The notes: a model not told the origin generated them from the letters alone. A stretch of 64,000 bases of DNA from DAHVFK01 sp963755395 (GCA_963755395.1 CAVWJJ010000002.1:62001-126000), one strand, 5' to 3'. Counted from the first letter of the stretch, positions 1-9,181 are shown. Numbers and translations are program-made.

Positions 1-198
1 ACGCCGTCGCCAAGGCGATCGCCGGAGTCGAAGGCGTTCTCCATCGCCGGCGGCGGCGACACGGTGGCCGCGATCGACAAGTACGGCATCGCCGACAAGA
101 TCGGCTACATCTCGACCGCCGGCGGCGCGTTCCTCGAGTTCCTCGAAGGCAAGACGCTGCCCGCGGTGGCGGCGCTGGAGGCGCGGGTGGACGGTTGA
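1..198 (+). CDS. pgk: phosphoglycerate kinase, C-terminal end (partial, one frame break)
   Basis: This is the last ~65 codons of phosphoglycerate kinase, the glycolytic enzyme that makes ATP from 1,3-bisphosphoglycerate. The C-terminal nucleotide-site signature is seen: SIAGGGDTVAAIDKYG, then GYISTAGGAFLEFLEG, ending in ALEARVDG and TGA. The 5' part lies outside the window. An extra G near position 24 (AIA|ES codons) breaks the frame and looks like the single-base insertions in the neighbouring pyk. The pgk-pyk order is usual in betaproteobacteria. Identification is firm; the break is probably not biological. Confidence 0.9.
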   Translation, partial: TPSPRRSPESKAFSIAGGGDTVAAIDKYGIADKIGYISTAGGAFLEFLEGKTLPAVAALEARVDG

Positions 199-209
199 TC
201 GGCGTGATC

Positions 210-218
210 TGGTATAAC
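210..218 (+). promoter_or_regulatory. candidate extended -10 promoter of pyk
   Basis: TGGTATAAC lies 25 nt before the pyk ATG. It matches TGn-TATAAT with one mismatch, and there is no good -35 box. Its place in the pgk-pyk gap would let pyk be transcribed apart from pgk. Read from sequence only. Confidence 0.4.
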
Positions 219-242
219 GGCGGCATTCAGGAGAGCACTTGG

Positions 243-1691
243 ATGCTGCGCAGCACCAAGATCGTCGCCACGCTGGGCCCGGCGTCGAGCGATCCCGCGG
301 TCCTGGAGAAGATGATCCGCGCCGGGGTCGACGTGGTGCGGCTGAATTTTTCGCACGGCAGCGCCGAGGACCACATCAAGCGCGCCGACCTGGTACGCGA
401 AATCGCGCGCAGGCTCGGGCGCACGGTCGCGATCATGGCCGACCTGCAGGGGCCGAAGATCCGCGATCGGCAAGTTCGAGGACGGCAAGGTGACGCTCGC
501 GGCCGGCAGCCGCTTCATCCTGGACGCCGAGATGCGAGCTCGGCGACGCCGAGCGCGTCGGACTGGACTACAAGGAGCTGCCGCGCGACGTCGAGCCGGG
601 CGGCGGTGCTGCTGCTCGACGACGGCATGATCGTGCTCGAGGTCGACCGAGGTGCGCGGCGACGAGGTGTGCACGATCGCCCGCGACGGCGGCGTGCTGT
701 CGAACAACAAGGGCATCAACCGCCAGGGCGGCGGCCTGACCGCGCCGGCGCTGACGGCCAAGGACATGGAAGACATGCGCACCGCGGCCAGGCTGCAGGC
801 GGACTATCTCGCGGTGTCGTTCCCCAAGACCGGCGCCGACATGGACATGGCGCGCGAGCTGTTGCGCGCGGCCGGCGGCAAGGCGATGCTGATCGCCAAG
901 ATCGAGCGCGCGGAAGCCGATCACCGAAGCGGCGCTGAGCGACATCATGGACGCCTGCGACGGCATCATGGTGGCGCGCGGCGACCTGGCGGTGGAGGTC
1001 GGGCGACGCGGCGGTGCCGGCGCTGCAGAAGAGGATGATCCGCATGGCGCGCGAGCAGAACAGGCTCACCATCACCGCCACCCAGATGATGGAGTCGATG
1101 ATCGACAGCCCGGTGCCGACGCGCGCCGAGGTATCGGACGTGGCCAACGCGGTGCTGGACGGCACCGATGCCGTGATGCTTTCGGCCGAGATCGGCGAGC
1201 GGCAAGTACCCGGTGCGAGACGATCGAGGCGATGCGCCGCATCTGCCTCGAGGCCGAGGCGACGCAGCCGGTCAACCTCGACCAGCGACTTCTTCAACCG
1301 CATGTTCTCGCGCATCGACCAGTCGATCGCGATGGCCGCGCTGTTCACCGCCTTCCACCTCAAGGTCAAGGCGATCGCCTCGCTGACCGAGTCGGGCTCG
1401 ACCGCGCTGTGGATGTCGCGCCTGAACTGCGGCGTGCCGATCTACGCGCTCACCTCGCAGACGCACACGCGCTACCGCTGCGCGCTGTTCCGCGACGTCT
1501 ACCCGCTGATCGTGGAGTACGCGGGCCACGACCGCGAGGAGCTGCTTGCGGAAGCCGAGCGAGCGCTGGTCGAGCAGGGCGTGGTGAAGGAGGGCGACCT
1601 GATCGTGCTTACGATCGGCGAGCCGATCGGCAAGCCGGGCGGGACGAATACGATGAAGATCGTCCGGGTCGGCGAACATCTGAGGGGATAG
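243..1691 (+). CDS. pyk: pyruvate kinase (about nine +1 frame breaks)
   Basis: Pyruvate kinase converts phosphoenolpyruvate and ADP to pyruvate and ATP. It starts MLRSTKIVATLGPASSDP, the usual N-terminus, with an AGGAGA-type ribosome site upstream. Later pieces in other frames match the family: NFSHG, MADLQGPKIR, VARGDLAVEVG, TATQMMESMI, a C-terminal domain with ASLTESGSTAL, and the end GGTNTMKIVRVGEHLRG. Single extra bases occur near 465, 532, 602, 647, 917, 1002, 1200, 1216 and 1283. Removing nine gives exactly 480 codons, the normal size. Many extra bases lie at codon junctions, for example GAG|GGC read as GAGCGGC. Sequencing or assembly error is more likely than a pseudogene. Confidence 0.88.
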
Positions 1692-1701
1692 GAGGACGCG
1701 C

Positions 1702-2166
1702 ATGGCTGCCATCACACCGAACGTCGCCCAGCACGCCAATCTGCCGCCGATGGCGTCGCGCTTCGTCGACGTCGCGGCGCTGCCGTGGCAGAAGACCATC
1801 TACGCGGGCGTGGAAGCGAAGACGCTGCTGCTCGAGCGCGCCACCGGACTGCTCACGGTGCTGCTGAAGATGGCCCCCGGGGCGAAGCTGCCCGATCACC
1901 AGCACGTCCTGATCGAGCAGACCTGGGTGCTCGAGGGCAGCCTCGAATGCGGCGAAGGCGTGTGCCGCGCGGGCCAGTTCGTCTGGCGGCCGGCGGGCAG
2001 CCGGCACGAGGCATGGGCCGGCCCCGAAGGCGGCCTGATGCTCGCCATGTTCCAGATCCCGAACCGCTTCTACGAGAAGGACGGGCGCGAGATCGACTTT
2101 CTCGGCAACGACTGGAACAAGTTCTGGAGCGAGGCCTACGAGCGCCTCGAGACGGCGAAGATATAG
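1702..2166 (+). CDS. cupin-domain protein
   Basis: A 154-residue single-domain cupin of the ChrR / acetylacetone-dioxygenase-like type. The beta-barrel metal motif is visible as DHQHVLIEQTWVLEG (two His and a Glu), followed by the second cupin motif around CRAGQFVWRPAGSRHEA with its His. A metal-binding oxygenase, isomerase or sensor role is possible; the substrate cannot be told. It starts 10 nt after pyk with a GGAGGA ribosome site and is probably co-transcribed with pyk and with the PhaC-like gene 10 nt downstream. Family is confident, function is not. Confidence 0.75.
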   Translation: MAAITPNVAQHANLPPMASRFVDVAALPWQKTIYAGVEAKTLLLERATGLLTVLLKMAPGAKLPDHQHVLIEQTWVLEGSLECGEGVCRAGQFVWRPAGSRHEAWAGPEGGLMLAMFQIPNRFYEKDGREIDFLGNDWNKFWSEAYERLETAKI

Positions 2167-2176
2167 AGCCGGTCGG

Positions 2177-3310
2177 ATGGCCGAAAAGACGCTTCCGCCC
2201 AAAACGCCGGCCCGGGAGCACAGCGTCCCCTGGTTCTGGCCGTTCGCCGCCGCGATCGAGCTGCAGGACGAAGGGATGAAGCTCTACCGGCAGAACATCG
2301 AGTTCCTCGCCGAGGCGGGCGAGCTCGCGGTTCCGCCCGAGCCGAAGTGGGCCACGCCCAACCGCATCCTGCTCGATCTCGACAGCATGCGCCTGCGCGA
2401 ATTCGGCGCTTCCGGCGGCACTCCTGTGCTGGTCGATGCGCCCTACGCCGGGCACAGCTCGTCGATTGCCGACTACGCCAAGGGCCAGAGCCTGGTCGAG
2501 ACCCTGCTCGCGGCCGGGCTCGGGCGCGTGCTGGCCACCGATTGGAAGCCCGCAACTGCCGAGATGCGCGACTTCGACATCGACAAGTACCTGGCCGAGA
2601 TCAACGTCGCGGTCGACGAGCTGGGCGGCGCCGCGCACCTGGTCGGGCTGTGCCAGGGCGGGTGGATGAGCGCGATGTACGCCGCGCGCTTTCCGCACAA
2701 GGTCAGGAGCCTGGTGCTCGCCGGCGCGCCGATCGACACCGACGCGGGCGACGGGCCGATCAAGAAGATCGCGCACAGCCTTCCGCTGAGCTTCTACCAG
2801 GAGCTGGTGCAGGCGGGCGGGGGAAGAATGCTGGGCAAATTCATGCTCGCCGGCTGGAAGAGCATGCATCCGGAGCAGCAATACGTCGACAAGTACCTCG
2901 ATCTGTACCGGCACATCGAGGACAAGTGCTACATCAAGCGCACGGAGCAATTCGAGCGCTGGTATGAGAACCCGATCGACCTGCCCGGGCGCTATTACCT
3001 GCAGGCGATTCAGCTGCTGTTCAAGGAGAACCGGCTGGCAAAGGGCGAGTTCGTCGCGCTCGGGCGCAAGCTCGACCTGAAAGCGATTCGCGTTCCGCTC
3101 TACCTGCTGGCCGGCGAGCAGGACGACATCACGACCAAGGAGCAGGTGTTCAATGCTGCCGCACTGGTCGGCACCCCGGGCGGCAATGTCGTGACCAATC
3201 TCGTTCCCGGCGGACACATCGGCCTGTTCATGGGCACACGTACCCTCGCCGACACCTGGCCCGAGATCGGGCGCTGGATCGCTGCCCGCGGCGACGCAGA
3301 GGCTTCCTAG
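2177..3310 (+). CDS. PHA synthase (PhaC)-like alpha/beta-hydrolase-fold protein
   Basis: A 377-residue alpha/beta-hydrolase-fold protein. Its nucleophile elbow is GLCQGG with Cys ~159, the Cys lipase box of polyhydroxyalkanoate synthases rather than a hydrolase Ser. An acid at D316/D317 (LAGEQDDIT) and H347 (VPGGHIG) complete a PhaC-like Cys-Asp-His triad. Length resembles class III PhaC (~355 aa), but no PhaE partner is adjacent. The N-terminal segment (WFWPFAAAIELQDEGMKLY) looks like the phasin-binding region of PhaC relatives. It could polymerise hydroxyacyl-CoA or be a divergent acyltransferase. Such genes often sit in betaproteobacterial low-oxygen loci, which fits the FNR-like box after it. 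Confidence 0.7.
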   Translation: MAEKTLPPKTPAREHSVPWFWPFAAAIELQDEGMKLYRQNIEFLAEAGELAVPPEPKWATPNRILLDLDSMRLREFGASGGTPVLVDAPYAGHSSSIADYAKGQSLVETLLAAGLGRVLATDWKPATAEMRDFDIDKYLAEINVAVDELGGAAHLVGLCQGGWMSAMYAARFPHKVRSLVLAGAPIDTDAGDGPIKKIAHSLPLSFYQELVQAGGGRMLGKFMLAGWKSMHPEQQYVDKYLDLYRHIEDKCYIKRTEQFERWYENPIDLPGRYYLQAIQLLFKENRLAKGEFVALGRKLDLKAIRVPLYLLAGEQDDITTKEQVFNAAALVGTPGGNVVTNLVPGGHIGLFMGTRTLADTWPEIGRWIAARGDAEAS

Positions 3311-3375
3311 CCGCACGCCGGCATCGCGTTCGCCTGACTTGGTCCTGACGCACGCGGTTGCTTCAACGAATGCGC

Positions 3376-3389
3376 TTGATCTAGGTCAG
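3376..3389 (+). promoter_or_regulatory. FNR/ANR-like box upstream of the cyclic-nucleotide-binding gene
   Basis: TTGATctagGTCAG is nine of ten to the TTGAT-N4-ATCAA / TTGAC-N4-GTCAA dyad of the FNR/ANR/CRP family. A TAGCAT at 3411-3416 sits where a -10 box would be for a class II site (centre about -41), giving a start about 14 nt before the ATG at 3437. One of three similar boxes in this window. Confidence 0.5.
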
Positions 3390-3436
3390 AGACGATGCGG
3401 CCGAAGGCAATAGCATAGGAGCGCAGCTGAACGAAC

Positions 3437-3922
3437 ATGAACGACAAACCCGATCCCGACGTTGTCGCGCGCTGCCCCCTGGGGGTGGAGCTCGGACAAG
3501 AGGACTGCCGTACCCTCGCCGGCGCGATGACGACGCGCCGACTGGCCGATGGCGAAGTGTTGCTCGAGGAAGGCCACGTCGACGACACGCTGCATGTCCT
3601 CATCAGCGGCGCGCTCGCTGTCACGCGCAACACGGCCGGCGGAACCTGGGTAACGCTGCAGCTGCTCAGGCAGGGAGACATTGCCGGCGAAATGGGGTTT
3701 CTCGACGGCAAGGAACATATCGCAAGCCTGCGCGCGACGGGCACGACTGAAATCTACAGCCTTCGGCGGTCGGCTCTGGAATCGCTGCTGGAAGCGCATC
3801 CGCAATTGATTTACCGCGTGATGCGCGCGATCGTGCGCACCGTGCATGCGATCCTGCTGCGCATGAACCTGGAATACGTAGAGCTCACCAACTACATCAC
3901 CAAGCAGCACGGCCGCTATTAG
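3437..3922 (+). CDS. cyclic nucleotide-binding domain protein without a DNA-binding domain
   Basis: A 161-residue protein made almost wholly of one cNMP-binding beta-roll. It shows LADGEVLLEEGHVDDTLHV, the Gly-rich turn QGDIAGEMGFLDG (phosphate-binding-cassette region), then the C-helix LIYRVMRAIVRTVHAILLRM. There is no helix-turn-helix, so it is not a CRP/FNR regulator itself but a stand-alone sensor module. The conserved Arg-Ala of true cAMP binders is not evident (KEHIASLRAT instead), so the ligand is open. It lies downstream of an FNR-like box and converges on the metallo-hydrolase. Confidence 0.8.
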   Translation: MNDKPDPDVVARCPLGVELGQEDCRTLAGAMTTRRLADGEVLLEEGHVDDTLHVLISGALAVTRNTAGGTWVTLQLLRQGDIAGEMGFLDGKEHIASLRATGTTEIYSLRRSALESLLEAHPQLIYRVMRAIVRTVHAILLRMNLEYVELTNYITKQHGRY

Positions 3923-3950
3923 CGCCCCGGGCGCCCGCCGGCCGCGGCGC

Positions 3951-5339
3951 TCAGAGTTCGAAGCTCTGATGCAGGATGGGCATTTCGACCCGCGTTCCCC
4001 GCAGCTTAAGCGCGAAAGCCCGCATCGCGTCTTCGTCGCCGTGCACCAGGAAGGTTCGCGGCGCCTGCGCCTGGGCGTGCCAGGCGAGTAGTTCGGCCTG
4101 GTCGGCGTGCGCGGAAAAACCGTTGATCGTGTAGATGCGGGCGCGCACTGCGATCTCCTCGCCGTAGATGTGCACGCTTTTCGCTCCATCGATGATCCGC
4201 CGCGCCAGCGTGCCCTGAGCCGCGAAGCCGACGAACACCACGCTGCAATGCTCGCGCGCCAGGTTGTGCTTGAGGTGATGGCGCACGCGCCCGCCGGTGC
4301 ACATGCCCGATCCCGCCATGATCACGGCGCCGCCGACGATGCGATTGATCGCGACCGAGTCCGCGGTCTCGCGGGTGAAATGCAGGCCGGGGAGGTGGAA
4401 TGGGTCGCGGCCTTCGCGGAATAGCTCCGCGGTATGCGCCTCGTAGAAGGCCGGATAGCGCTCGAAGATGGCGGTAGCCGAAATGGCCATCGGGGAATCG
4501 AGGAAGACCTGTAGCGAGCGCGACAGTCGCCGTTGCTCGACACCGGCGCGCAGGTAATAGAGCAGTTCCTGCGCGCGCTCGAGCGCAAAGGTCGGAATGA
4601 TGACGTTGCCGCCCCGATCAAAGGTCTCGGCCACGGCCTGGAACAGCTCCTCCACCGAAGGGGCGAGCGGCTTGTGCATGCGATCGCCGTAGGTCGTCTC
4701 CATCACGACCGTGTCGGCGTGCGGTGCCCGAGCGGGATCGCGCAGCAGCGGTCTGCCGCTGTTGCCGAGGTCGCCCGAGAACAGCACGCGGCGCCGTTCG
4801 CCGCCTTCTTCCAGCTCGAGCAGAATGCTCGCCGAACCCAGGATGTGCCCCGCGTCGAGGAACGTCGCGCGAATCCCCGGCGCGACCTGCAGCGGTTCCT
4901 CGTAGGCGACGGTGCGGCGGAAGGCGTCCTGCAGGTTGAGCGCGTCGAGGACCGTATATAGCGGCCCTGCCGCCCCGCCTTCCTTGCCTCGCCGCTCCGC
5001 CCACCGCGCGCGGTGGCGTGCTTCTTCTTCCTGCAGATGCGCGGCATCGAGCAGCACCAGGCGTGCGAGCTCGCGGGTTGGGGCCGTGGTCAGGATCTCG
5101 CCGCGAAATCCGCGCTTGGCCAGAAGAGGCAGGCGACCGCAGTGATCCAGGTGAGCGTGGGTGAGAAGGACCGTGTCGATGCCTGCGGGGTCGAAGCCGA
5201 ACGGCTCGACGTTCTCCTCCTCCAGCTCGCGTCCGCCCTGGTAGAGGCCGCAGTCGATCAGCACGCGGCGCCCGGCGCACTCGACGAGGTGGCAGGAGCC
5301 GGTGACGCCGCGGTCAGCGCCATGGAACGAGAGTCTCAA
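3951..5339 (-). CDS. beta-CASP metallo-beta-lactamase-fold RNase/exonuclease-like protein
   Basis: A 462-residue MBL-fold protein of the CPSF/YSH1-like beta-CASP group, which processes RNA. HAHLDHCG at ~61-67 is the HxHxDH zinc motif, FLDAGHILGSAS supplies the next His, and SGDLGN the bridging Asp. The beta-CASP cap has METTYGDR and the RMMBL end has INGFSAHADQAELLAW. Members of this group recur in bacterial low-oxygen or stress loci beside Usp, P-type ATPase and PHA genes. It is transcribed away from the ATPase; the FNR-like box at 5615 could serve both. Family firm, RNA target unknown. Confidence 0.85.
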   Translation of the reverse strand: MRLSFHGADRGVTGSCHLVECAGRRVLIDCGLYQGGRELEEENVEPFGFDPAGIDTVLLTHAHLDHCGRLPLLAKRGFRGEILTTAPTRELARLVLLDAAHLQEEEARHRARWAERRGKEGGAAGPLYTVLDALNLQDAFRRTVAYEEPLQVAPGIRATFLDAGHILGSASILLELEEGGERRRVLFSGDLGNSGRPLLRDPARAPHADTVVMETTYGDRMHKPLAPSVEELFQAVAETFDRGGNVIIPTFALERAQELLYYLRAGVEQRRLSRSLQVFLDSPMAISATAIFERYPAFYEAHTAELFREGRDPFHLPGLHFTRETADSVAINRIVGGAVIMAGSGMCTGGRVRHHLKHNLAREHCSVVFVGFAAQGTLARRIIDGAKSVHIYGEEIAVRARIYTINGFSAHADQAELLAWHAQAQAPRTFLVHGDEDAMRAFALKLRGTRVEMPILHQSFEL

Positions 5340-5353
5340 GTGACCGTCTTCAT

Positions 5354-5538
5354 TCAGGTGGCAGGAAACAGCGACTGGCCCGCCAGTCGGTACCAGTGCG
5401 GGATTCCGTCCCAGATCTCCTGCGGGTCTCGGCGAACCACAGCAGCTCGCGGTCCTCCGCGTCGATGGCCCCTTCCGAGGCAGCCGGCCTCGGGACCTTC
5501 GACCCGGTGTCGCATGATGCGGGCAGCTTCTCGCTCAT
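5354..5538 (-). CDS. small unknown protein, frame-broken
   Basis: A possible ~61-residue protein beginning MSEKLPAS and ending WYRLAGQSLFPAT, 14 nt upstream of the metallo-hydrolase on the same strand. The first part (to ELLWFAET) and last part (PQEIWDGIPHWYRL) are in different frames. Restoring one C in the GAGACCCGC run would join them into exactly 62 codons with stop. The Trp/Tyr-rich end looks protein-like, but no family is recognised. It may be a real small gene with one missing base, or chance. Confidence 0.3.
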
Positions 5539-5614
5539 TGTCTGTCGGAATTCTTGCGCCGCGTCGCTTGGGTATTCGCAGCATGGAATACTCGCCCGGT
5601 GCGGACCGGGGGGC

Positions 5615-5628
5615 TTGACGCAGGTCAA
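5615..5628 (+). promoter_or_regulatory. perfect FNR/ANR-like box between metallo-hydrolase and P-type ATPase
   Basis: TTGACgcagGTCAA is a perfect dyad of the TTGAC-N4-GTCAA type. It lies in the divergent gap between the minus-strand small ORF/metallo-hydrolase and the plus-strand ATPase. Possible -10 boxes at suitable spacing on both sides are TTCAAT at 5650-5655 (plus) and TATTCC, the complement of 5585-5590 (minus). One site could therefore drive both directions. Confidence 0.6.
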
Positions 5629-5653
5629 GCCGCGGCACGCACTGAGGAGTTCA

Positions 5654-8323
5654 ATGTCCGGGAGACCCGCGATGACAACCAGCGCACAGACAACTTCCTC
5701 GAAGTCCCCGCCCAATCCAGCGGCACATCGCAAGACCGACGAATTCGCTCGCCAGCCGATCGCCGAAACGCTCGTCCAGCTCCAGGTGTCGGCCGATAAG
5801 GGCCTTGGCGCGCAGCAGGTGAGCGAGCGCCTCGCGCACTACGGCTACAACGAAATCCAGGAGAGGGAGGAGCCGCTGTGGCATCGCGTCTTCCGCCGTT
5901 TCTGGGGCCCCATCCCCTGGATGATCGAGGCCGCGGCGATCCTCTCCGCGGTGGTGCAGAAGTGGGAAGACTTCGCGATCATCAGCGTGATGCTGCTGGT
6001 CAATGCGGGGCTCGACTTTTTCCAGGAACATCGCGCGCTCAACGCGCTCAAGGCGCTCAAGCAGCGCCTGGCGAACGAGGTTCTGGTGCTGCGCGACGGC
6101 GATTTCAAGACTTTGCCCGCGCGCGAGCTCGTGCCAGGCGATGTCGTCAAGCTGCGCATCGGCAACGTCGTGCCCGCGGACGTGCAGTTGCTCGAGGGAG
6201 AGTACCTGAGCGTCGACCAGTCGGCGCTTACCGGCGAATCGCTGCCGGTGAACAAAAAGGCGGGTGAGGTCGCCTACGCCAACACCATCGTCAAGCAGGG
6301 CGAGATGCTCGCCGCGGTGGTCAACACCGCGGCCAACACCAACTTCCACACCGTCGTGGCGCTGGTGGCCAGGGCGTCGCTGGAGGAGCGCAGTCACTTC
6401 CAGAAGATGGTCATTCGCATCGGAGACTACCTGATCATGATCACCGTCGCGCTGGTGGTGCTCATCATCATGGTGGCGCTGTTCCGGCACGAGCCGTTCC
6501 TCGAAATCGCGCGCTTCGCGCTGGTGCTCACCGTTGCCGCGATCCCCGTGGCGCTGCCCGCAGTGCTGTCGGTGACGCTCGCCGTCGGCGCGATGAATCT
6601 GGCGCGGCGCCAGGCCATCGTCAGCCGTCTCACGGCGATCGAGGAACTGGCCGGGGTGGACGTATTCTGCTCCGACAAGACCGGCACTCTGACCAAGAAC
6701 GAGATGCGCGTCGCCGAGCCGGTCGCGTTCGAGGGCCATGACGAGCGCGAGTTGTTTCTCGTCGCCGCACTGGCCTCGAAGCCCGAAAACCGCGACCCGA
6801 TCGAGCTGCCGATCTTCAACTATATCGACGAGCACTTTTCCGATCTCGACTGGAAGGGCTACAAGCAGCTTTCCTTCACGCCCTTCGATCCGGTGCGCAA
6901 GCGTACCGAGGCGCAGGTGGAAAGGGGCACAGAGCGCTTCTTCGCCCTCAAGGGCGCAGCGCAGGTGCTGCTCGGCATGGGCGAGTTGCCCGACGAGCGC
7001 CTGCAGGAAATCCGCAAATTGGTGGACGCGCAGGCCGCGAAGGGCTACCGAACCCTGGCGGTGGGGCGCAAGGCGGGCAGCGGCGCGCTCGAGCTGCTTG
7101 GCTTGATCCCGCTATACGATCCGCCGCGCGACGATTCGAAGCAGGTCATCCAGGAGATGCGCGAGCACGGCATCGACGTGAAGATGGTTACCGGCGACAA
7201 CCTCGCCATCGCGCGCGAGATCGGCGGCATTCTCGGATTCGAGCGGCGCACCATGACCACCAGCCAGCTCTCGGGCAGTTCGAGCAACGAGCTGCTCGAG
7301 CTGGTGTCCGTGCTTTCGGCGGCAATCTACCAGCGTCTCAAGCCCGAAGTGACGCGCAAGGACGCGCAGCGATTCGCCGACGAAGTCATGCAGGCGGTGC
7401 GCGCGATGTACAACACCAGTCTGCTCGAGCACGAGTTCCTGCATACGCACGAGTCGGCCATCGTCGATATGATCGAATCGGTGAACGTCTTCGCCGAGGT
7501 GGTGCCAGAGGATAAGTACCGCATCGTCGCCACGCTGCAAAAAGGCGGCCATATCGTGGCGATGACCGGCGACGGCGTCAACGATGCGCCTGCACTGAAG
7601 AAGGCCGATTGCGGGATCGCGGTATCGAACGCCACCGACGCGGCGCGCGCCGCAGCAGACATCGTGCTGACCGCGCCGGGCCTCGACGTCATCAACGAGG
7701 CGGTCAAGCAGGCGCGCATCACGTTCGAGCGCATGAAGAGCTATGCAATCTACCGCATCGCGGAGACCGTGCGGGTCATCCTGTTCATGACCTTGAGCAT
7801 CGTCCTGTTCAACTTCTACCCGGTAACCGCGCTCATGATCATCCTGCTCGCCCTCTTGAACGACATTCCGATCCTCACCATCGCGTACGACCGGACCAAG
7901 GTGCAGAAGCGACCCGTGCGCTGGAACATGACCGAGTTGCTGACCGTGGCCACGATGCTGGGGGCTATCGGCGTGGTCGCTTCGTTCGGCCTGTTCTACA
8001 TTCTGGTGGAAATGAAGCTTCCGGGCGGCGCGATTCAGTCGCTCATTTTTCTCAAGCTGGTGGTAGCGGGGCACGCGACCATCTTCCTGACGCGTACCGA
8101 CGACTGGTTCTGGAAGCGTCCCTTCCCGTCGAAGCTCCTGTTGCACGCGAGCTTCTGGTCCGCCGCGCTCGCCACCCTGATCGTGGTCTATGGGGTGTTC
8201 GTAACACCGGTCGGATGGAAGGACGCACTCTGGATCTGGGGCTACGCTCTTTCCTGGGTGGCGCTGAACGATCTGGTCAAGGTCCGCACACTGCGCACGC
8301 TGCGCGCGAGCGGCACGATATGA
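5654..8323 (+). CDS. P-type (type IIIA) plasma-membrane proton ATPase
   Basis: An 889-residue P-type ATPase resembling the proton-pumping type IIIA group (fungal/plant PMA). It has the N-terminal cation-ATPase domain (LGAQQVSERLAHYGYNE), TGES at ~193, the membrane motif AAIPVALPAVLSVTLAVG (PVALP of H+ pumps rather than the CPx of metal pumps), DKTGTLTKNE with phosphorylated Asp ~341, KGAAQVLL, VTGDN and MTGDGVNDAPALKKADCG. ATG at 5654 has GAGGAG before it; ATG at 5672 has GGGAGA and would suit a promoter driven by the FNR-like box, so the start is uncertain by six codons. It likely exports H+ under low-oxygen or acid stress. Confidence 0.88.
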   Translation: MSGRPAMTTSAQTTSSKSPPNPAAHRKTDEFARQPIAETLVQLQVSADKGLGAQQVSERLAHYGYNEIQEREEPLWHRVFRRFWGPIPWMIEAAAILSAVVQKWEDFAIISVMLLVNAGLDFFQEHRALNALKALKQRLANEVLVLRDGDFKTLPARELVPGDVVKLRIGNVVPADVQLLEGEYLSVDQSALTGESLPVNKKAGEVAYANTIVKQGEMLAAVVNTAANTNFHTVVALVARASLEERSHFQKMVIRIGDYLIMITVALVVLIIMVALFRHEPFLEIARFALVLTVAAIPVALPAVLSVTLAVGAMNLARRQAIVSRLTAIEELAGVDVFCSDKTGTLTKNEMRVAEPVAFEGHDERELFLVAALASKPENRDPIELPIFNYIDEHFSDLDWKGYKQLSFTPFDPVRKRTEAQVERGTERFFALKGAAQVLLGMGELPDERLQEIRKLVDAQAAKGYRTLAVGRKAGSGALELLGLIPLYDPPRDDSKQVIQEMREHGIDVKMVTGDNLAIAREIGGILGFERRTMTTSQLSGSSSNELLELVSVLSAAIYQRLKPEVTRKDAQRFADEVMQAVRAMYNTSLLEHEFLHTHESAIVDMIESVNVFAEVVPEDKYRIVATLQKGGHIVAMTGDGVNDAPALKKADCGIAVSNATDAARAAADIVLTAPGLDVINEAVKQARITFERMKSYAIYRIAETVRVILFMTLSIVLFNFYPVTALMIILLALLNDIPILTIAYDRTKVQKRPVRWNMTELLTVATMLGAIGVVASFGLFYILVEMKLPGGAIQSLIFLKLVVAGHATIFLTRTDDWFWKRPFPSKLLLHASFWSAALATLIVVYGVFVTPVGWKDALWIWGYALSWVALNDLVKVRTLRTLRASGTI

Positions 8324-8344
8324 TTCGACCAGGAACCCAGACCG

Positions 8345-9181
8345 ATGCGGATCGCCCTTTGCAACGAGGTCATCGCGCCGATGCCGTTTCCGGCGCAGTG
8401 CGAGTACGCCGCCAAGCTGGGCTATGACGGGCTCGAAGTGGCGCCGTACACGCTGTCGGAGGAGCCGCATCGCCTTGGTTCGGCGCAGATCGCCGCGGCG
8501 CGCGCGGCGGCCGAGGACGCGGGCGTAGCGGTTACCGGGCTGCACTGGCTGCTGGTGAAGCCGGCGGGACTATCCATCACCTCGCGCGACGACGCGGTGC
8601 GCAAGCGCACCGTCGACGCGATGCTGGCGCTGGTCGATCTCTGCGCGGAGCTGGGAGGGCGTTACCTGGTGCACGGCTCGCCGCAGCAGCGCCGCATCGA
8701 AGCGGGCGACACGCGCGAGGCGGCCCTGGCGCGCGCGAGCGAATGCTTCGCGCGGGCGGCGGAGCGCGCCGCCAAGGCGGGCGTGCTGTACTGCGTGGAG
8801 CCACTGGCCGCGGACGCGACGCCGCTCATCAACACGCTCGAGGAAGCCGCCGCGCTGGTGAAGCGGATCGGCAACCCCGCGCTGCGCTCCATGCTCGATT
8901 GCAGCGCGGCCGGGCGCAGCGAGGCGCAGCCCCTCGACGCGCTGGTCGAGCGCTGGGTTCCGCCGGGAATGATCGCGCACGTCCAGGTGAACGACCGCAA
9001 CCGGCGCGGGCCGGGCCAGGGCGAGCAGCGTTTCGCGCCACTGTTCGCCGCGCTGCTGCGCAACGGCTATCCCGGCGACGTCGCGGTAGAGCCTTTCGAT
9101 TACGTGCCGGACGGCCCCGGGGCGGCGGCGCGCGCGGTGGGCTACATTCGCGGCATCCTGGAGGCGCTCGGGCAGCAATGA
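8345..9181 (+). CDS. sugar phosphate isomerase/epimerase (xylose isomerase-like TIM barrel)
   Basis: A 278-residue AP-endonuclease-family-2 TIM barrel of the hydroxypyruvate isomerase / sugar-epimerase kind. It starts MRIALCNEVIAPMPF. Metal-ligand residues are suggested by CVEPL, MLDCSAAGRSE, HVQVND and VAVEPFDYVPDG. It overlaps the next gene (enolase superfamily) by ATGA, so the two are translationally coupled and probably act in one carbohydrate or sugar-acid pathway. The substrate is not readable from sequence. Confidence 0.75.
   Translation: MRIALCNEVIAPMPFPAQCEYAAKLGYDGLEVAPYTLSEEPHRLGSAQIAAARAAAEDAGVAVTGLHWLLVKPAGLSITSRDDAVRKRTVDAMLALVDLCAELGGRYLVHGSPQQRRIEAGDTREAALARASECFARAAERAAKAGVLYCVEPLAADATPLINTLEEAAALVKRIGNPALRSMLDCSAAGRSEAQPLDALVERWVPPGMIAHVQVNDRNRRGPGQGEQRFAPLFAALLRNGYPGDVAVEPFDYVPDGPGAAARAVGYIRGILEALGQQ

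Noticed and set aside
195..208. TTGATcggcGTGAT as another FNR box before pyk
   Set aside because: The second half-site does not match ATCAA/GTCAA, so there is no dyad.
243..1691. pyk as a pseudogene
   Set aside because: All breaks are single insertions of the kind that also hit essential rpoD and dnaG, and correction gives a full-length normal protein.
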